Both the position numbers and the translations under genes were made by a program. The notes under the pieces were generated by a model that made no database searches, was not told the DNA's origin, and saw nothing but the letters and a program-made list of their open reading frames with translations. From NCBI RefSeq assembly GCF_030296775.1, contig NZ_AP027742.1, positions 1,054,001 to 1,118,000 of the forward strand: a stretch of DNA of 64,000 nt. Direction: 5' to 3'. The stretch is from Claveliimonas bilis. Lineage in GTDB: Bacteria; Bacillota; Clostridia; Lachnospirales; Lachnospiraceae. This document shows positions 28,459 through 37,299 of the stretch, piece by piece (within the stretch, counting starts at the first letter, position 1; every line of letters begins with the position of its first letter).

Positions 28459-29982
28459 ATGATTTGTACTACAATTCGTGAGATATTGACACGTACAGAA
28501 GAAAAATATGGTTCAGAGGATGCAGTGAGGTATAAAGCCGGGAAAAATGAAATTGTGTCCAGGACATATACTCAGCTGAAAGAGGACAGTGAAGCATTTT
28601 CACGTACCCTTGAAAGCCTGGGACAAAAGGGGAACCATGTGGCTGTGATCGGAAAGACATCTTATGAATGGTTGACTGCCTACTTTGGAACTGTAAACAG
28701 CGGAAGTGTAGCGGTGCCGCTGGATGTCTCGCTTCCGGCAGACGAAGTCTGTGAATTAATAAATCGCGCAGATGTTACGGTGCTGGTGGCGGACGACTGC
28801 CGCAGAGATGTGCAGGAAATGGCGGAGAAAGTCTGTCCGAAATTGAAGGATATTATTTCCATGCAAAAGGAACAAGTCGGAAGAAGAGAAAGCGATAAGG
28901 TTCTGTCCTTTTCAGGTCTTTTGGAAGAAAACAGGGGCAGTTTCCAGGAAATGCCGGATCCGGATCAGCTCTGTACCATCATGTTTACGTCCGGAACGAC
29001 GGGAAAGAGCAAAGGCGTCATGCTGACACACAGAAACATGGCAGAAAACGCTACCTGCCTGGATATGAAGATTCCGGAGAAAACGGTGCTTTTATCTGTC
29101 CTTCCCATCCATCACGCTTATTGTCTGAGTATGGATATCCTAAAGGGAATGTCTCTGGGAGCGGTGGTATGCATCAACGACTCCCTTATGAGAGTTGCCA
29201 AAAATATCAAGCTGTTTCAGCCGGAAATGATTTTAATGGTTCCGCTTATGATTGAAACACTGGCAAGGAAGCTGGAGGATGCATCCCTGATCCCGCCGGC
29301 TATTGTGAAGGCAAAAGTATTTGGAAAGCAGCTTCACACAATCTGCAGCGGAGGCGCTTATCTGAATCCGGATTATATTGATCTTTTTAAACGCTATGGG
29401 ATCACAATTCTGCAAGGATACGGAATGACGGAATGTGCGCCGGTTATCAGTAATAATGTAAGCTGGAACATGAAAAAAGAAAGCGTAGGACAGCTTCTTC
29501 CGAATTGCAGGGCAAAGACTGTGGACGGCGAACTTTGGGTAAAAGGAAGCAGCGTCATGCAGGGATATTATAAGATGCCGGATGAAACGAAGGAAACACT
29601 GTCAGATGGCTGGCTGAAGACAGGGGATCTGGGGTATGTGGATGAAGAGGGTTTTGTATTCCTGACAGGAAGAAAGAAAAATCTGATCATTACAAAAAAC
29701 GGGGAAAACGTATCGCCGGAAGAGTTGGAAAATAAATTGGGTGAAAGCCGTCTCGTACAGGAAGTTCTGGTGAGAGAATGTGATGGAGTGATTGAAGCGG
29801 AAATATTTCCGAGCGAAGAATATGTGAAAAAGAAACATATAAAAGATATAAAATCAGCACTTCAGAAACTAATTGATGACTATAATCAAAGTGCGCCTTT
29901 GCATAAAAGGATATATAGATTAAAGGTACGAGAGCAAGAGTTTGAAAAAACCACCTCCCGCAAAATAAAAAGACAGCAGTAA
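28459..29982 (+). CDS. AMP-forming acyl/amino-acyl ligase (adenylation enzyme)
   Basis: A 507-residue ANL-superfamily enzyme that would adenylate a carboxylic acid and load it onto the adjacent carrier protein. The P-loop is MFTSGTTGKSKGVMLTH, then QGYGMTECAPVIS, the hinge region LKTGDLGYVDEEGFV...GRKKNLIITKNGENVSPEELE, and a C-terminal catalytic Lys in KTTSRKIKRQQ. Sequence style is closer to fatty-acid ligases than to amino-acid A domains, but specificity cannot be read by eye. It is the last gene of the operon and is followed by a terminator. Confidence 0.9.
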   Translation: MICTTIREILTRTEEKYGSEDAVRYKAGKNEIVSRTYTQLKEDSEAFSRTLESLGQKGNHVAVIGKTSYEWLTAYFGTVNSGSVAVPLDVSLPADEVCELINRADVTVLVADDCRRDVQEMAEKVCPKLKDIISMQKEQVGRRESDKVLSFSGLLEENRGSFQEMPDPDQLCTIMFTSGTTGKSKGVMLTHRNMAENATCLDMKIPEKTVLLSVLPIHHAYCLSMDILKGMSLGAVVCINDSLMRVAKNIKLFQPEMILMVPLMIETLARKLEDASLIPPAIVKAKVFGKQLHTICSGGAYLNPDYIDLFKRYGITILQGYGMTECAPVISNNVSWNMKKESVGQLLPNCRAKTVDGELWVKGSSVMQGYYKMPDETKETLSDGWLKTGDLGYVDEEGFVFLTGRKKNLIITKNGENVSPEELENKLGESRLVQEVLVRECDGVIEAEIFPSEEYVKKKHIKDIKSALQKLIDDYNQSAPLHKRIYRLKVREQEFEKTTSRKIKRQQ

Positions 29983-29986
29983 AAAA

Positions 29987-30032
29987 ATACTTTCCAATCT
30001 GAATATCTGTCAGTTGGAAAGTATCTTTTTTT
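29987..30032. terminator. Bidirectional terminator between ligase and bioY
   Basis: ATACTTTCCAA (29987-29997) pairs with TTGGAAAGTAT (30014-30024). T7 follows on the plus strand, and the A7 upstream gives a T-run for the minus strand. The bioY stop lies inside it. Confidence 0.88.
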
Positions 30033-30612
30033 TCAGGATAAGAAGCCGTCTGGCTGTGATGGAAGCCAGAATACATAAAAGATAATCGCCGGCAGCCGTA
30101 AGGAAAAAGCAGTTTATGAGAACAAGTTTCCAGGAAACCGGAACATGGATAACATAGTTGCTGACAAAATAAAAATATAAGTTTCCGGAAAGATACATCA
30201 CTGCAAATCCGGCAGTTGAAATGAAAAGGTATCCCCATATTTTTTGAGGAGGAAACTTTTCAGACAGCCATCCGGTAACACCGGCGGCAAAGACAAATCC
30301 TAAGAGAAAGCCGAAGGTTGGCTTCAGGAGATAGGAAGGGCCTCCGCCTGATGCAAATACAGGTACTCCGCATAAGCCGATGAGAAGATAGATTCCCACG
30401 CTTAAAGCGCCAAGTCTGCCGCCAAGTACAAACCCGGCGAGCAGTGAAAAGAAAAACTGCAGAGTAAAATGCATGGGAAAGGGCTCCACAGGAATACTGA
30501 TCTGAATAAAGGCGCCGATAGCAGTCAGCGCGGTAAAAAGACCGCACAAAGTAAGCTGCTGCACTTTCCGTTCCGGCTTTTGCATAGTTTTTTCTTTAGA
30601 GTATTCTTTCAA
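30010..30612 (-). CDS. bioY: BioY biotin transporter substrate-binding subunit
   Basis: A 200-residue BioY S-component of an ECF-type biotin transporter. About six membrane helices are visible, with family features FTALTAIGAFIQISIPVEPFP, LAGFVLGGRLGALSVGIYLLIG and SGGGPSYLLKPTFGFLLGF. The T and A components are not nearby, so a shared ECF module elsewhere is expected. The TTG at 30612 has an AGCAGGTG RBS; an ATG at 30585 is the alternative. It is divergent from niaR. Confidence 0.9.
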   Translation of the reverse strand: MKEYSKEKTMQKPERKVQQLTLCGLFTALTAIGAFIQISIPVEPFPMHFTLQFFFSLLAGFVLGGRLGALSVGIYLLIGLCGVPVFASGGGPSYLLKPTFGFLLGFVFAAGVTGWLSEKFPPQKIWGYLFISTAGFAVMYLSGNLYFYFVSNYVIHVPVSWKLVLINCFFLTAAGDYLLCILASITARRLLILKKKILSN

Positions 30613-30713
30613 GATGATACACCTGCTTATGTGAAAGTATGCATTTTGGCATACGATTGAACTGTAACGAATTATATTATAAAAGTGGCATGTAAACTTG
30701 TCAAGAAAGCGAA

Positions 30714-30776
30714 GGTTTCATTTCTCCATGGTTTCATTTCTCCATGGTTTCATAAAAAGGAACAATGTGATATAAT
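30714..30776 (+). promoter_or_regulatory. 16-bp tandem repeats overlapping the niaR promoter
   Basis: GGTTTCATTTCTCCAT occurs at 30714-30729 and 30730-30745, and a third partial copy GGTTTCAT at 30746-30753. TTTCAT (30748-30753) is the -35, 17 bases from the TATAAT at 30771-30776. The direct repeats therefore run straight into the promoter, a position suited to an autoregulatory operator. Confidence 0.7.
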
Positions 30777-30802
30777 TCTTTAGAGATGGAGGTAACAAAA
30801 AG

Positions 30803-31309
30803 ATGACTGGTTCAGAGCGAAGAGAAAATATCATCCGGCAGATACGAAACAGCAAAGTTCCGGTTGCCGGAAAACAGCTTGCAGAAGACTATCAGGTAAG
30901 CCGTCAGGTTATCGTGCAGGACATTGCACTGATCCGGGCTTCGGGATACGATATTATTTCTACAAACAGAGGGTATATTCTAAATGGTCCGGCGGAAGTA
31001 AGCAGGGTCTTTAAAGTACAGCACACAGACGAACAGCTGGAAGAAGAACTGTGCGCGATCGTAGACCTGGGAGGATGCGCAGAAAATGTTATGGTTAATC
31101 ACAGAGTCTACGGACATCTGGAAGCGCCGCTTCATGTCAGCTCCAGACGTAAGGTGGCTGAATTTATGGAAGATATACACAGCGGGAAATCAAGTCCTCT
31201 GAAAAATATTACGTCCAACTATCATTATCATAAGGTGACTGCCGACAGTGAAGAGACATTAGATATGATCGAAAGTGAATTGAAAAAGAGAGGATTCCTG
31301 GTAGAATAA
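30803..31309 (+). CDS. niaR: NiaR niacin-responsive repressor
   Basis: A 168-residue NiaR (YrxA) type regulator with an N-terminal HTH_11 winged helix (RRENIIRQI...GKQLAEDYQVSRQVIVQDIALIR) and a C-terminal 3H domain with its conserved histidines (NHRVYGHLEAPLHVSSRRKV and NYHYHKVTADSEE). NiaR binds nicotinate and represses NAD-salvage and niacin-transport genes. No niaP/niaX gene is adjacent here; the divergent neighbour is bioY. Confidence 0.92.
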   Translation: MTGSERRENIIRQIRNSKVPVAGKQLAEDYQVSRQVIVQDIALIRASGYDIISTNRGYILNGPAEVSRVFKVQHTDEQLEEELCAIVDLGGCAENVMVNHRVYGHLEAPLHVSSRRKVAEFMEDIHSGKSSPLKNITSNYHYHKVTADSEETLDMIESELKKRGFLVE

Positions 31310-31316
31310 ATAGAGA

Positions 31317-31346
31317 AGGTGCACAGATGTCTGTGCACCTTTTTTG
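31317..31346 (+). terminator. Intrinsic terminator after niaR
   Basis: AAGGTGCACAGA pairs with TCTGTGCACCTT across a 2-base loop, followed by T-rich sequence ending near 31346. Confidence 0.9.
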
Positions 31347-31366
31347 CGACAATGGAAAGGATAAAT

Positions 31367-31879
31367 TTACAAAGTGAGTGACGGAGCAGTGTATGTTCTT
31401 CCGCCCAATTCCTGATCCAGCATATAGAGGCTCTTGGCGTCGTCTCCGAAAAGCTCCATTTTTTTGATCAGGTCGCTGGCATTTGTTTCTTCCTCACCCT
31501 GTTCTTTTACAAACCAGTCAAGGAACTGCATGGTACGGAAATCTTTTGCTTCATAAGCAGCTTCATAAATGGTATGGATCAGTCCTGTCACATATTGTTC
31601 GTGCTCATAGCCTGCTTTCAGAGGATCCATTTTCTCGGAAAGTACAGCGTCCGGTTTGTCTATGGATTCAAAGGTAACAGGAATATCGTTATTCTGCATG
31701 TACTGGATAAAGAGCATAGCGTGGTCTCTTTCTTCCTGTGCCTGGATCTGGTACCAGTTTGCAAAACCGTCCAGCCCCTGTTCTTTATAGAAGTTTGAAA
31801 AACTCAAGTAAAGATAGGCGGAATAAAACTCTTTATTTACCTGTGTGTTTAATAACTGTGAAACTTTTTCACTCAACAT
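31367..31879 (-). CDS. ftnA: Ferritin (non-heme, bacterial Ftn type)
   Basis: A 170-residue four-helix ferritin that stores iron in a 24-mer shell. Ferroxidase ligands are visible in QVNKEFYSAYLYLSF and QAQEERDHAMLFIQYM, with a third-helix EQGEEETNASDLI segment. The ATG at 31879 follows AAAGGAG with 10 bases; a TTG two codons upstream is possible but too close to the RBS. It is convergent with niaR. Confidence 0.93.
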   Translation of the reverse strand: MLSEKVSQLLNTQVNKEFYSAYLYLSFSNFYKEQGLDGFANWYQIQAQEERDHAMLFIQYMQNNDIPVTFESIDKPDAVLSEKMDPLKAGYEHEQYVTGLIHTIYEAAYEAKDFRTMQFLDWFVKEQGEEETNASDLIKKMELFGDDAKSLYMLDQELGGRTYTAPSLTL

Positions 31880-32015
31880 GATCAAACAACTCCTTTATCA
31901 TAATTATGAAATATTTTGCAATATCAGTATACCTCCGGAATATAGAAAAAACAATCCTGTATTTACAAATGGCAGCGAGGGATTTAAGATGGAAATACAA
32001 CAGGAGGAAAAGGAT

Positions 32016-33215
32016 ATGAGTATGGCATTAGTGACATTAAAAAAAGGCGAGGGACGTTCCTTAAAAGCAGGAGGAGCATGGATTTTTGACAATGAGATTG
32101 GGACAACCGTGGGAAGTTTTGAAGATGGGGATATTGTAATGGTGCATGACTTTGACGGTTATCCCATGGGGAAAGGATATATCAACAGCCATTCCAAAAT
32201 AAGAGTCCGTATGCTTACAAGAGATAAAGATCAGGATATCAACGAGGAATTTTTTCGAAAGAGGCTTGCAGATGCATGGGATTATCGAAAGAAAACAGTG
32301 GATACTTCCAGCTGCCGTGTTGTGTTCGGGGAGGCGGATTTCCTGCCGGGGCTGGTTGTAGACAAATTCTCGGATGTTCTGGTATTTCAGGCACTGTCTC
32401 TTGGGATGGACCGAAGGAAAGAAAGGGTCATGGGACTTTTAAAAGAGGTGCTGGAAGAAGATGGAATCTGCATCCGGGGCATTTATGAGAGAAGCGATGC
32501 GAAAGAAAGAGAAAAAGAGGGATTGAAAAAAACAAAAGGATTTTTCGGTCCTGAATTTGATACCTTTGTGCCCATAGTGGAAAATGGCGTGAAATATATT
32601 GTGGATGTAAAAGATGGACAAAAAACAGGATTTTTTCTGGATCAGAAATATAATCGTCTTGCAATCCAGAAACTGTGCAGGGGAGCAAAAGTTTTGGACT
32701 GCTTTACCCATACCGGTTCCTTTGCGCTGAATGCAGGTGCAGCCGGCGCCAGAAGTGTCCTTGGAGTGGACGCTTCAGAACTGGCAGTCCGTCAGGCAGA
32801 AGAGAATGCAAAATTGAATCATCTGGAAGAAAAAGTCAAATTTATTGCGGAAGATGTGTTTGAGTTGCTTCCAAAGCTGGTAGAGCAAAAAGAAGAATAC
32901 GATTTGGTTATCCTGGATCCGCCTGCATTTACAAAGTCAAGAAATTCCATAAAAAATGCAGTTAAGGGATATCGAGAGATCAATATCCGGGGAATGAAAC
33001 TTGTCAAAGACGGAGGATATCTGGCAACTTGTTCCTGTTCTCATTTTATGGATTTTGAACTTTTTACAAAAACCATACGCCAGGCGGCGGCAGGAGCACA
33101 TGTGCGGTTGAGGCAGGTGGAGTTCCGGACGCAGGCCGCTGATCATCCGATTCTGTGGGCGGCAGATGAGTCTTATTATTTGAAATTCTACATTTTCCAG
33201 GTGTGCCGGGAATAA
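32016..33215 (+). CDS. rlmI: RlmI-type 23S rRNA (cytosine-5) methyltransferase
   Basis: A 399-residue class I SAM-dependent RNA methyltransferase of the RlmI/YccW family. A PUA domain lies at about 1-75 (GRSLKAGGAWIFDNEI). The Rossmann fold contains VLDCFTHTGSFALNAG (SAM), VLGVDASELAV, and motif IV VILDPPAFTKSRN; a Cys-rich CSCSHF lies near the end. The ATG at 32016 is preceded by AGGAGGAAAAGG; the frame is open for 57 codons upstream but without an RBS. The 3' end abuts a LysR gene scrap. Confidence 0.92.
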   Translation: MSMALVTLKKGEGRSLKAGGAWIFDNEIGTTVGSFEDGDIVMVHDFDGYPMGKGYINSHSKIRVRMLTRDKDQDINEEFFRKRLADAWDYRKKTVDTSSCRVVFGEADFLPGLVVDKFSDVLVFQALSLGMDRRKERVMGLLKEVLEEDGICIRGIYERSDAKEREKEGLKKTKGFFGPEFDTFVPIVENGVKYIVDVKDGQKTGFFLDQKYNRLAIQKLCRGAKVLDCFTHTGSFALNAGAAGARSVLGVDASELAVRQAEENAKLNHLEEKVKFIAEDVFELLPKLVEQKEEYDLVILDPPAFTKSRNSIKNAVKGYREINIRGMKLVKDGGYLATCSCSHFMDFELFTKTIRQAAAGAHVRLRQVEFRTQAADHPILWAADESYYLKFYIFQVCRE

Positions 33216-33517
33216 TACTCCAAAAGGTACTTTCGGCAGATCGGTTACAGGAATATAACATAATCCGGCTTCCCTTGCCAGGGGAATATCCGGGTACAGA
33301 GTATAGCCGATCTGTGCCTTTGCCAGTGTAAAGGCGCTTTCAATATTCTCGGTCAGATAGTGTTGCTCCGGGGGAAGCTTTGTAAGAATCTGACTGTGAG
33401 CCGCAAAAACAGAACTGGATGTCTGCCTGGGAGAACAGGCAATAAAATTTCCGGAAAGCCGGCTTAGTGTCAGGGTTTTATATTGGGCCAGCGGATGTTC
33501 CGGCGAACAGATACAAG
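33208..33517 (-). pseudogene. LysR substrate-domain fragment, truncated at both ends
   Basis: Reading the minus strand from 33517 gives CICSPEHPLAQYKTLTLSRL, then LTENIESAFTLAKAQIGYTL and VTDLPKVPFGVLF. This is the middle of a LysR-type effector-binding domain, without the N-terminal HTH and without the last 20-30 residues. On the right it runs directly into the body of an ABC exporter gene; on the left it meets the rlmI stop codon. The homology ends at both junctions, so this is deletion debris, not a gene. Confidence 0.75.
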
Positions 33518-33519
33518 CA

Positions 33520-35052
33520 ATGGAAGCGCTGCCGATTAAATATTTTGATACACATGCCCACGGAGATATTATGTCTGTCTATACGAATGATGTAGATACT
33601 TTGAGACAGCTGCTAAGTCAGAGCGTTCCCCAGATCATTAACTCAGTGATTACCATGACAGCCACGTTGGTTACCATGCTGATTTTGAATCCGGTGCTGA
33701 CGGTGATCTCAATTTTGACAGCTGCAGTCATGCTTTTTGTCACTTCCAAATTATCCGGATTGTCCGGAAAATACTTTATCCGGCAGCAGATTGACCTGGG
33801 AGCAGTAGACGGGTTCATTGAAGAAATGCTGGATGGCCAGAAGGTAGTGAAAGTCTTCTGCCATGAGCAGGCCGCCATAGAAGAGTTTCACAAAGTAAAT
33901 GAAAAGTTAAGAGACAGTGCAGATAAGGCAAACACCTATGCCAATCTGCTGATGCCGGTCAACGCCAATATCGGCTGGATCAGTTATGCGCTTGTGGCGA
34001 TTATGGGAGCTATCCTGGGGGTAAATGGACTTGCCGGAGTTACGATCGGAACAGTCATTGCATTTGTGGGACTGAATAAAAGCTTTACCAATCCGATTAC
34101 GCAGGTGAGCCAGCAGCTGAATTTTGTTGTCAATGCGGCAGCAGGTGCGCAGAGAGTCTTTGATCTGATGGATCAGGAACCGGAGGAAGATGACGGATAT
34201 GTGGAATTGGTCAACGCAAAAGAAGATGAGAACGGCCAGCTTACAGAATCAGCCGTCCGCACAAATCTGTGGGCGTGGAAACATCCCCATAAGGCGGACG
34301 GGACAGTTACGTACACAAAACAGGAAGGAAAAGTTGTCTTTGATGATGTGGATTTCGGATATACGGATGATAAAATCGTACTGCACAACATCAGTCTCTG
34401 GGCAAAACCAGGCCAGAAGATTGCCTTTGTAGGAGCTACCGGAGCGGGTAAGACTACAATCACCAATCTGATCAACCGCTTCTATGATATTGCAGATGGT
34501 AAAATTCGTTATGACGGTATTAATATCAATAAAATCAAAAAGCAGGATCTAAGAAGATCACTGGGAATGGTGCTGCAGGATACCCATTTATTTACCGGAA
34601 CGGTTATGGATAATATTCGCTACGGTAAGCTGGATGCAACAGATGAAGAATGTATCCGCGCTGCAAAGCTGGCAAATGCCGATGGCTTTATCAGGCGCCT
34701 GCCGGAAGGGTATCAGACACAGCTTACCGGAGACGGCGCTAATTTGAGTCAGGGACAGAGACAGCTTCTGGCGATTGCCCGTGCTGCTGTGGCTGATCCG
34801 CCGGCGCTGATTCTGGATGAGGCTACTTCCTCCATTGATACCCGTACGGAAAAACTGGTGCAGGATGGAATGGATGCTCTGATGAAGGGAAGGACAACAT
34901 TTGTCATTGCCCACCGTCTGTCTACAGTCAAAAACTCGGACTGCATTATGGTAATGGAACAGGGACGCATCATCGAAAAGGGCACTCATGATGAGCTGAT
35001 TGCAGCAAAAGGAAAATATTATCAGCTATATACAGGGAACTTTGCAGCTTAA
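33520..35052 (+). pseudogene. ABC exporter, 5'-truncated (missing the first part of the TM domain)
   Basis: The open frame (510 residues) begins EALPIKYFDTHAHGDIMSVYTND, a segment that normally sits 110-120 residues inside type IV exporter proteins of about 620 residues. The first two membrane helices are therefore missing. The rest is complete: later TM helices, Walker A GATGAGKTTITN, signature LSQGQRQLLAIARA, Walker B ALILDEATSSID and the HRLST switch. No RBS precedes the ATG, and the usual partner ABC gene is absent. The junction with the LysR scrap is at about 33,517-33,520. Probably non-functional. Confidence 0.8.
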
Positions 35053-35146
35053 GAAAAATGCTGCAGTATCAATCTGTTAATCAGACGTTGCAGGGGCAGG
35101 ACAGGTGCATTATAATTGAGGCAGAACAAAAAACAGGAGGATCTGC

Positions 35147-35952
35147 ATGGAAATTCGTGCCTTACAATATTTTCTGGCAGTTGTCAGAGAAGAAAATATA
35201 ACGCGGGCAGCAGAGGTTCTGCACATTACACAGCCCACCCTCAGCCGTCAGATGGCGCAGCTGGAGGAAGAAATCGGAGTGCAGCTTTTTGTCCGGGGCA
35301 AACATCTGCAGCTTACCGATGCAGGCGTCATGCTGCGCCGGCGTGCGGAAGAGGTCGTAACTTTGATGAATAAAATTGAAAGTGAATTTGAAGAGCAGGC
35401 CGACATAGAGGGCGTGATTTCTATAGGAAGCGGCGGGCTGCTTACCATGCGCTTTCTTGGACTGGCAATGGACAGTTTTCGGAAGAAATATCCGAAAGTG
35501 CAGTATCAGCTTTATACAAACAGCGCTGAATATGTAAAGGAACGATTGGAGCAGGGGCTTCTTGATTTCGGATTTTTGCTGGAGCCTATCGATGTGACAA
35601 AGTTTGATTATATCCGCATGAAGGAAAAGAAGATCTGTTTGATATCCCCCTTATTACCACGGACCGTGTCTCCCTGCAGAAAGAGCTGGAGAACTGGATG
35701 GGAGAGAAGCTTTCCCGACTGAACATTTTTGCTACTCATAATATCATAACCAATGTTGTAATGCTGGTAGCCGATGGAATTGCCTCTGCACTGACAGTAG
35801 AGGGAGCTGTCAATTTATTTGAAAACAGCAGGATGGTATTCAGACCTCTTTATCCGGAGCTGTCTATGACGACAGTTCTTGCATGGAAGAAGTTTCAGCC
35901 GAACTTTGGAGCTGCCGGTAAATTTTTAGAGCACATAAAAAGTATGTGTTAA
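35147..35952 (+). pseudogene. LysR-family regulator broken by an out-of-frame internal deletion
   Basis: The first part (35147-35640) is a standard LysR HTH (MEIRALQYFLAVVREENITRAAEVLHITQPTLSRQ in overlapping pieces) and start of the effector domain, ending at YIRMKEK. The homologous frame resumes at EDLFDIPLITTDRV about 35640 in another frame and continues to 35952 (...KFLEHIKSMC). Typical family members have about 20 extra residues between these points, so a short deletion has removed them and shifted the frame. The first frame runs on to an unrelated tail ending near 35722. RBS ACAGGAGGATC. Confidence 0.8.
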
Positions 35953-36012
35953 TTGCATATATCTGTATAAAACATAGGCATTGGACATATGAAAAGAACA
36001 GGAATACAATAT

Positions 36013-36058
36013 AGGTGTCGCCGGAAAAGAGAAGATCAATCCGGGGGCACCTGTTTTT
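36013..36058 (+). terminator. Terminator after the broken lysR gene
   Basis: AGGTGTCGCCGG (36013-36024) pairs with CCGGGGGCACCT (36041-36052), one mismatch and one G-T pair, followed by GTTTTTG. Confidence 0.75.
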
Positions 36059-36101
36059 GTGCATATAAATAATTAGGAAATAGAAAGGATGATGGAAGAA
36101 A

Positions 36102-36788
36102 ATGAACAGGCCACATATTATCTGTCATATGATGACAGCTGTTGATGGACGAATTGACTGCGGAATGACGGCAAAGCTGGAGGGAGTAAAAGAGTATTAT
36201 GAAACACTCCATGCCCTGAATACGCCGACTTCCTTAAGTGGACGGGTGACAGCGCAGCTGGAAATGGCGGAAGAAGGGACATTTACACCTGAACAGCAGG
36301 ATATTTTCGGACAGGAAGGTTTTTCAAAAAAGGCGGACGCTGCGGGCTACAGCGTCGTAACAGACACAAAAGGAACCCTGCTTTGGCCGGAGCAAGATGG
36401 CAGTGAAACTCCGCTTCTTATTCTTACAAGCGAGCAGGTCACAAAAGAATATCTTGCCTATCTGGATGCAAGAAATATTTCCTGGATCGCCTGCGGAAAA
36501 GAAAGAATCAATCTTGAACGGGCAGTGGAAATTCTTGCTGATGAATTTGGCGTTGAGAGGATGTCCGTTGTAGGAGGAGGGGCCATCAACGCAGGCTTTC
36601 TTGCGGCAGGACTTTTAGATGAAGTGAGCATCCTGCTGGCTCCGGGAATCGATGGAAGAAAAGGAATGGCAGCTGCATTTGACGGGCTTCCTATGGAGAC
36701 GGAACCTTTCCATTTGAAGCTTTCCAGTGTGGAGTCTTACGACGATGGAGCCGTCTGGCTGCGGTACCAGGTGGAAAATAAGAAATAG
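36102..36788 (+). CDS. RibD C-terminal/dihydrofolate-reductase-fold reductase
   Basis: A 228-residue single-domain member of the RibD_C/DHFR superfamily: HIICHMMTAVDGRID at the start, a GTLLWPE-type strand, and ERMSVVGGGAINAGFLAAGLLDEVSILLAPGIDG near the end (quoted in part), which is the NADPH-binding/substrate region of pyrimidine reductases. No deaminase domain is attached. Stand-alone members are often of unknown substrate. A cupin gene follows 27 bases downstream, probably in one transcript. Confidence 0.85.
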   Translation: MNRPHIICHMMTAVDGRIDCGMTAKLEGVKEYYETLHALNTPTSLSGRVTAQLEMAEEGTFTPEQQDIFGQEGFSKKADAAGYSVVTDTKGTLLWPEQDGSETPLLILTSEQVTKEYLAYLDARNISWIACGKERINLERAVEILADEFGVERMSVVGGGAINAGFLAAGLLDEVSILLAPGIDGRKGMAAAFDGLPMETEPFHLKLSSVESYDDGAVWLRYQVENKK

Positions 36789-36815
36789 TATCAATAAAAA
36801 TAGTGGAGGATAAAA

Positions 36816-37253
36816 ATGAGATATTTGAACGAGACAGATTTTGAACAGGCAAACGTATTTGGAAAAGGGGAGGCAAATGTTAACTTTGCACAGTACTTTA
36901 TCGGCGAATCGTTTCTGAATCCTTTGACAGATCCGGGACGGTGTCCGCTGATGATCTCCAATGTAACTTTTGAGCCGGGATGCCGCAACAACTGGCATAT
37001 CCATCACGCTGCCAAGGGCGGCGGACAGATCCTTTTGTGTACGGCCGGAGAGGGCTGGTACCAGGAAGAAGGAAAGGATCCGATCAGCTTGGAGCCGGGC
37101 AGCGTCATCTATATTCCGGCGGGTGTGAAGCACTGGCATGGGGCAAAGAAAGATTCCTGGTTCAGCCATATTGCATTTGAGGCTCCGGGAGAAGATACCT
37201 CAAATGAGTGGTGCGAACCTGTTACAGATGATGAGTACGGAAATCTGGAATAA
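36816..37253 (+). CDS. Cupin-domain protein
   Basis: A 145-residue single cupin. Metal-binding motifs are visible as NNWHIHHAAKGGGQ with a later Glu-less motif 1, and PGSVIYIPAGVKHWHGA for motif 2 (conserved His). Such small cupins occur beside oxidoreductases and LysR regulators. The upstream DHFR-fold reductase and broken LysR gene match this grouping. The reaction is unknown. Confidence 0.85.
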   Translation: MRYLNETDFEQANVFGKGEANVNFAQYFIGESFLNPLTDPGRCPLMISNVTFEPGCRNNWHIHHAAKGGGQILLCTAGEGWYQEEGKDPISLEPGSVIYIPAGVKHWHGAKKDSWFSHIAFEAPGEDTSNEWCEPVTDDEYGNLE

Positions 37254-37256
37254 AAT

Positions 37257-37290
37257 CAGGCAGGTACGGCTTTCGCCATGTACCTGCCCA
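37257..37290 (-). terminator. Terminator, mainly for the minus-strand kinase operon
   Basis: GGCAGGTAC and GTACCTGCC form a 9-bp perfect stem (37259-37267 with 37285-37293 approximately). On the minus strand it is followed by TGATTTTATT. The plus strand lacks a T-run. Confidence 0.65.
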
Positions 37291-37299
37291 TTGAAAAGG

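Noticed and set aside
30714-30753. Possible CRISPR-like repeat array
   Set aside because: The 16-bp units are directly adjacent with no spacers, and there are no cas genes.
33520-35052. Functional short ABC exporter
   Set aside because: It lacks the first membrane helices, an RBS and its partner, and begins at a junction with a LysR fragment.
36615-37169. Minus-strand ORF across the reductase and cupin genes
   Set aside because: Overlaps two genes with clear domain signatures and has no features of its own.
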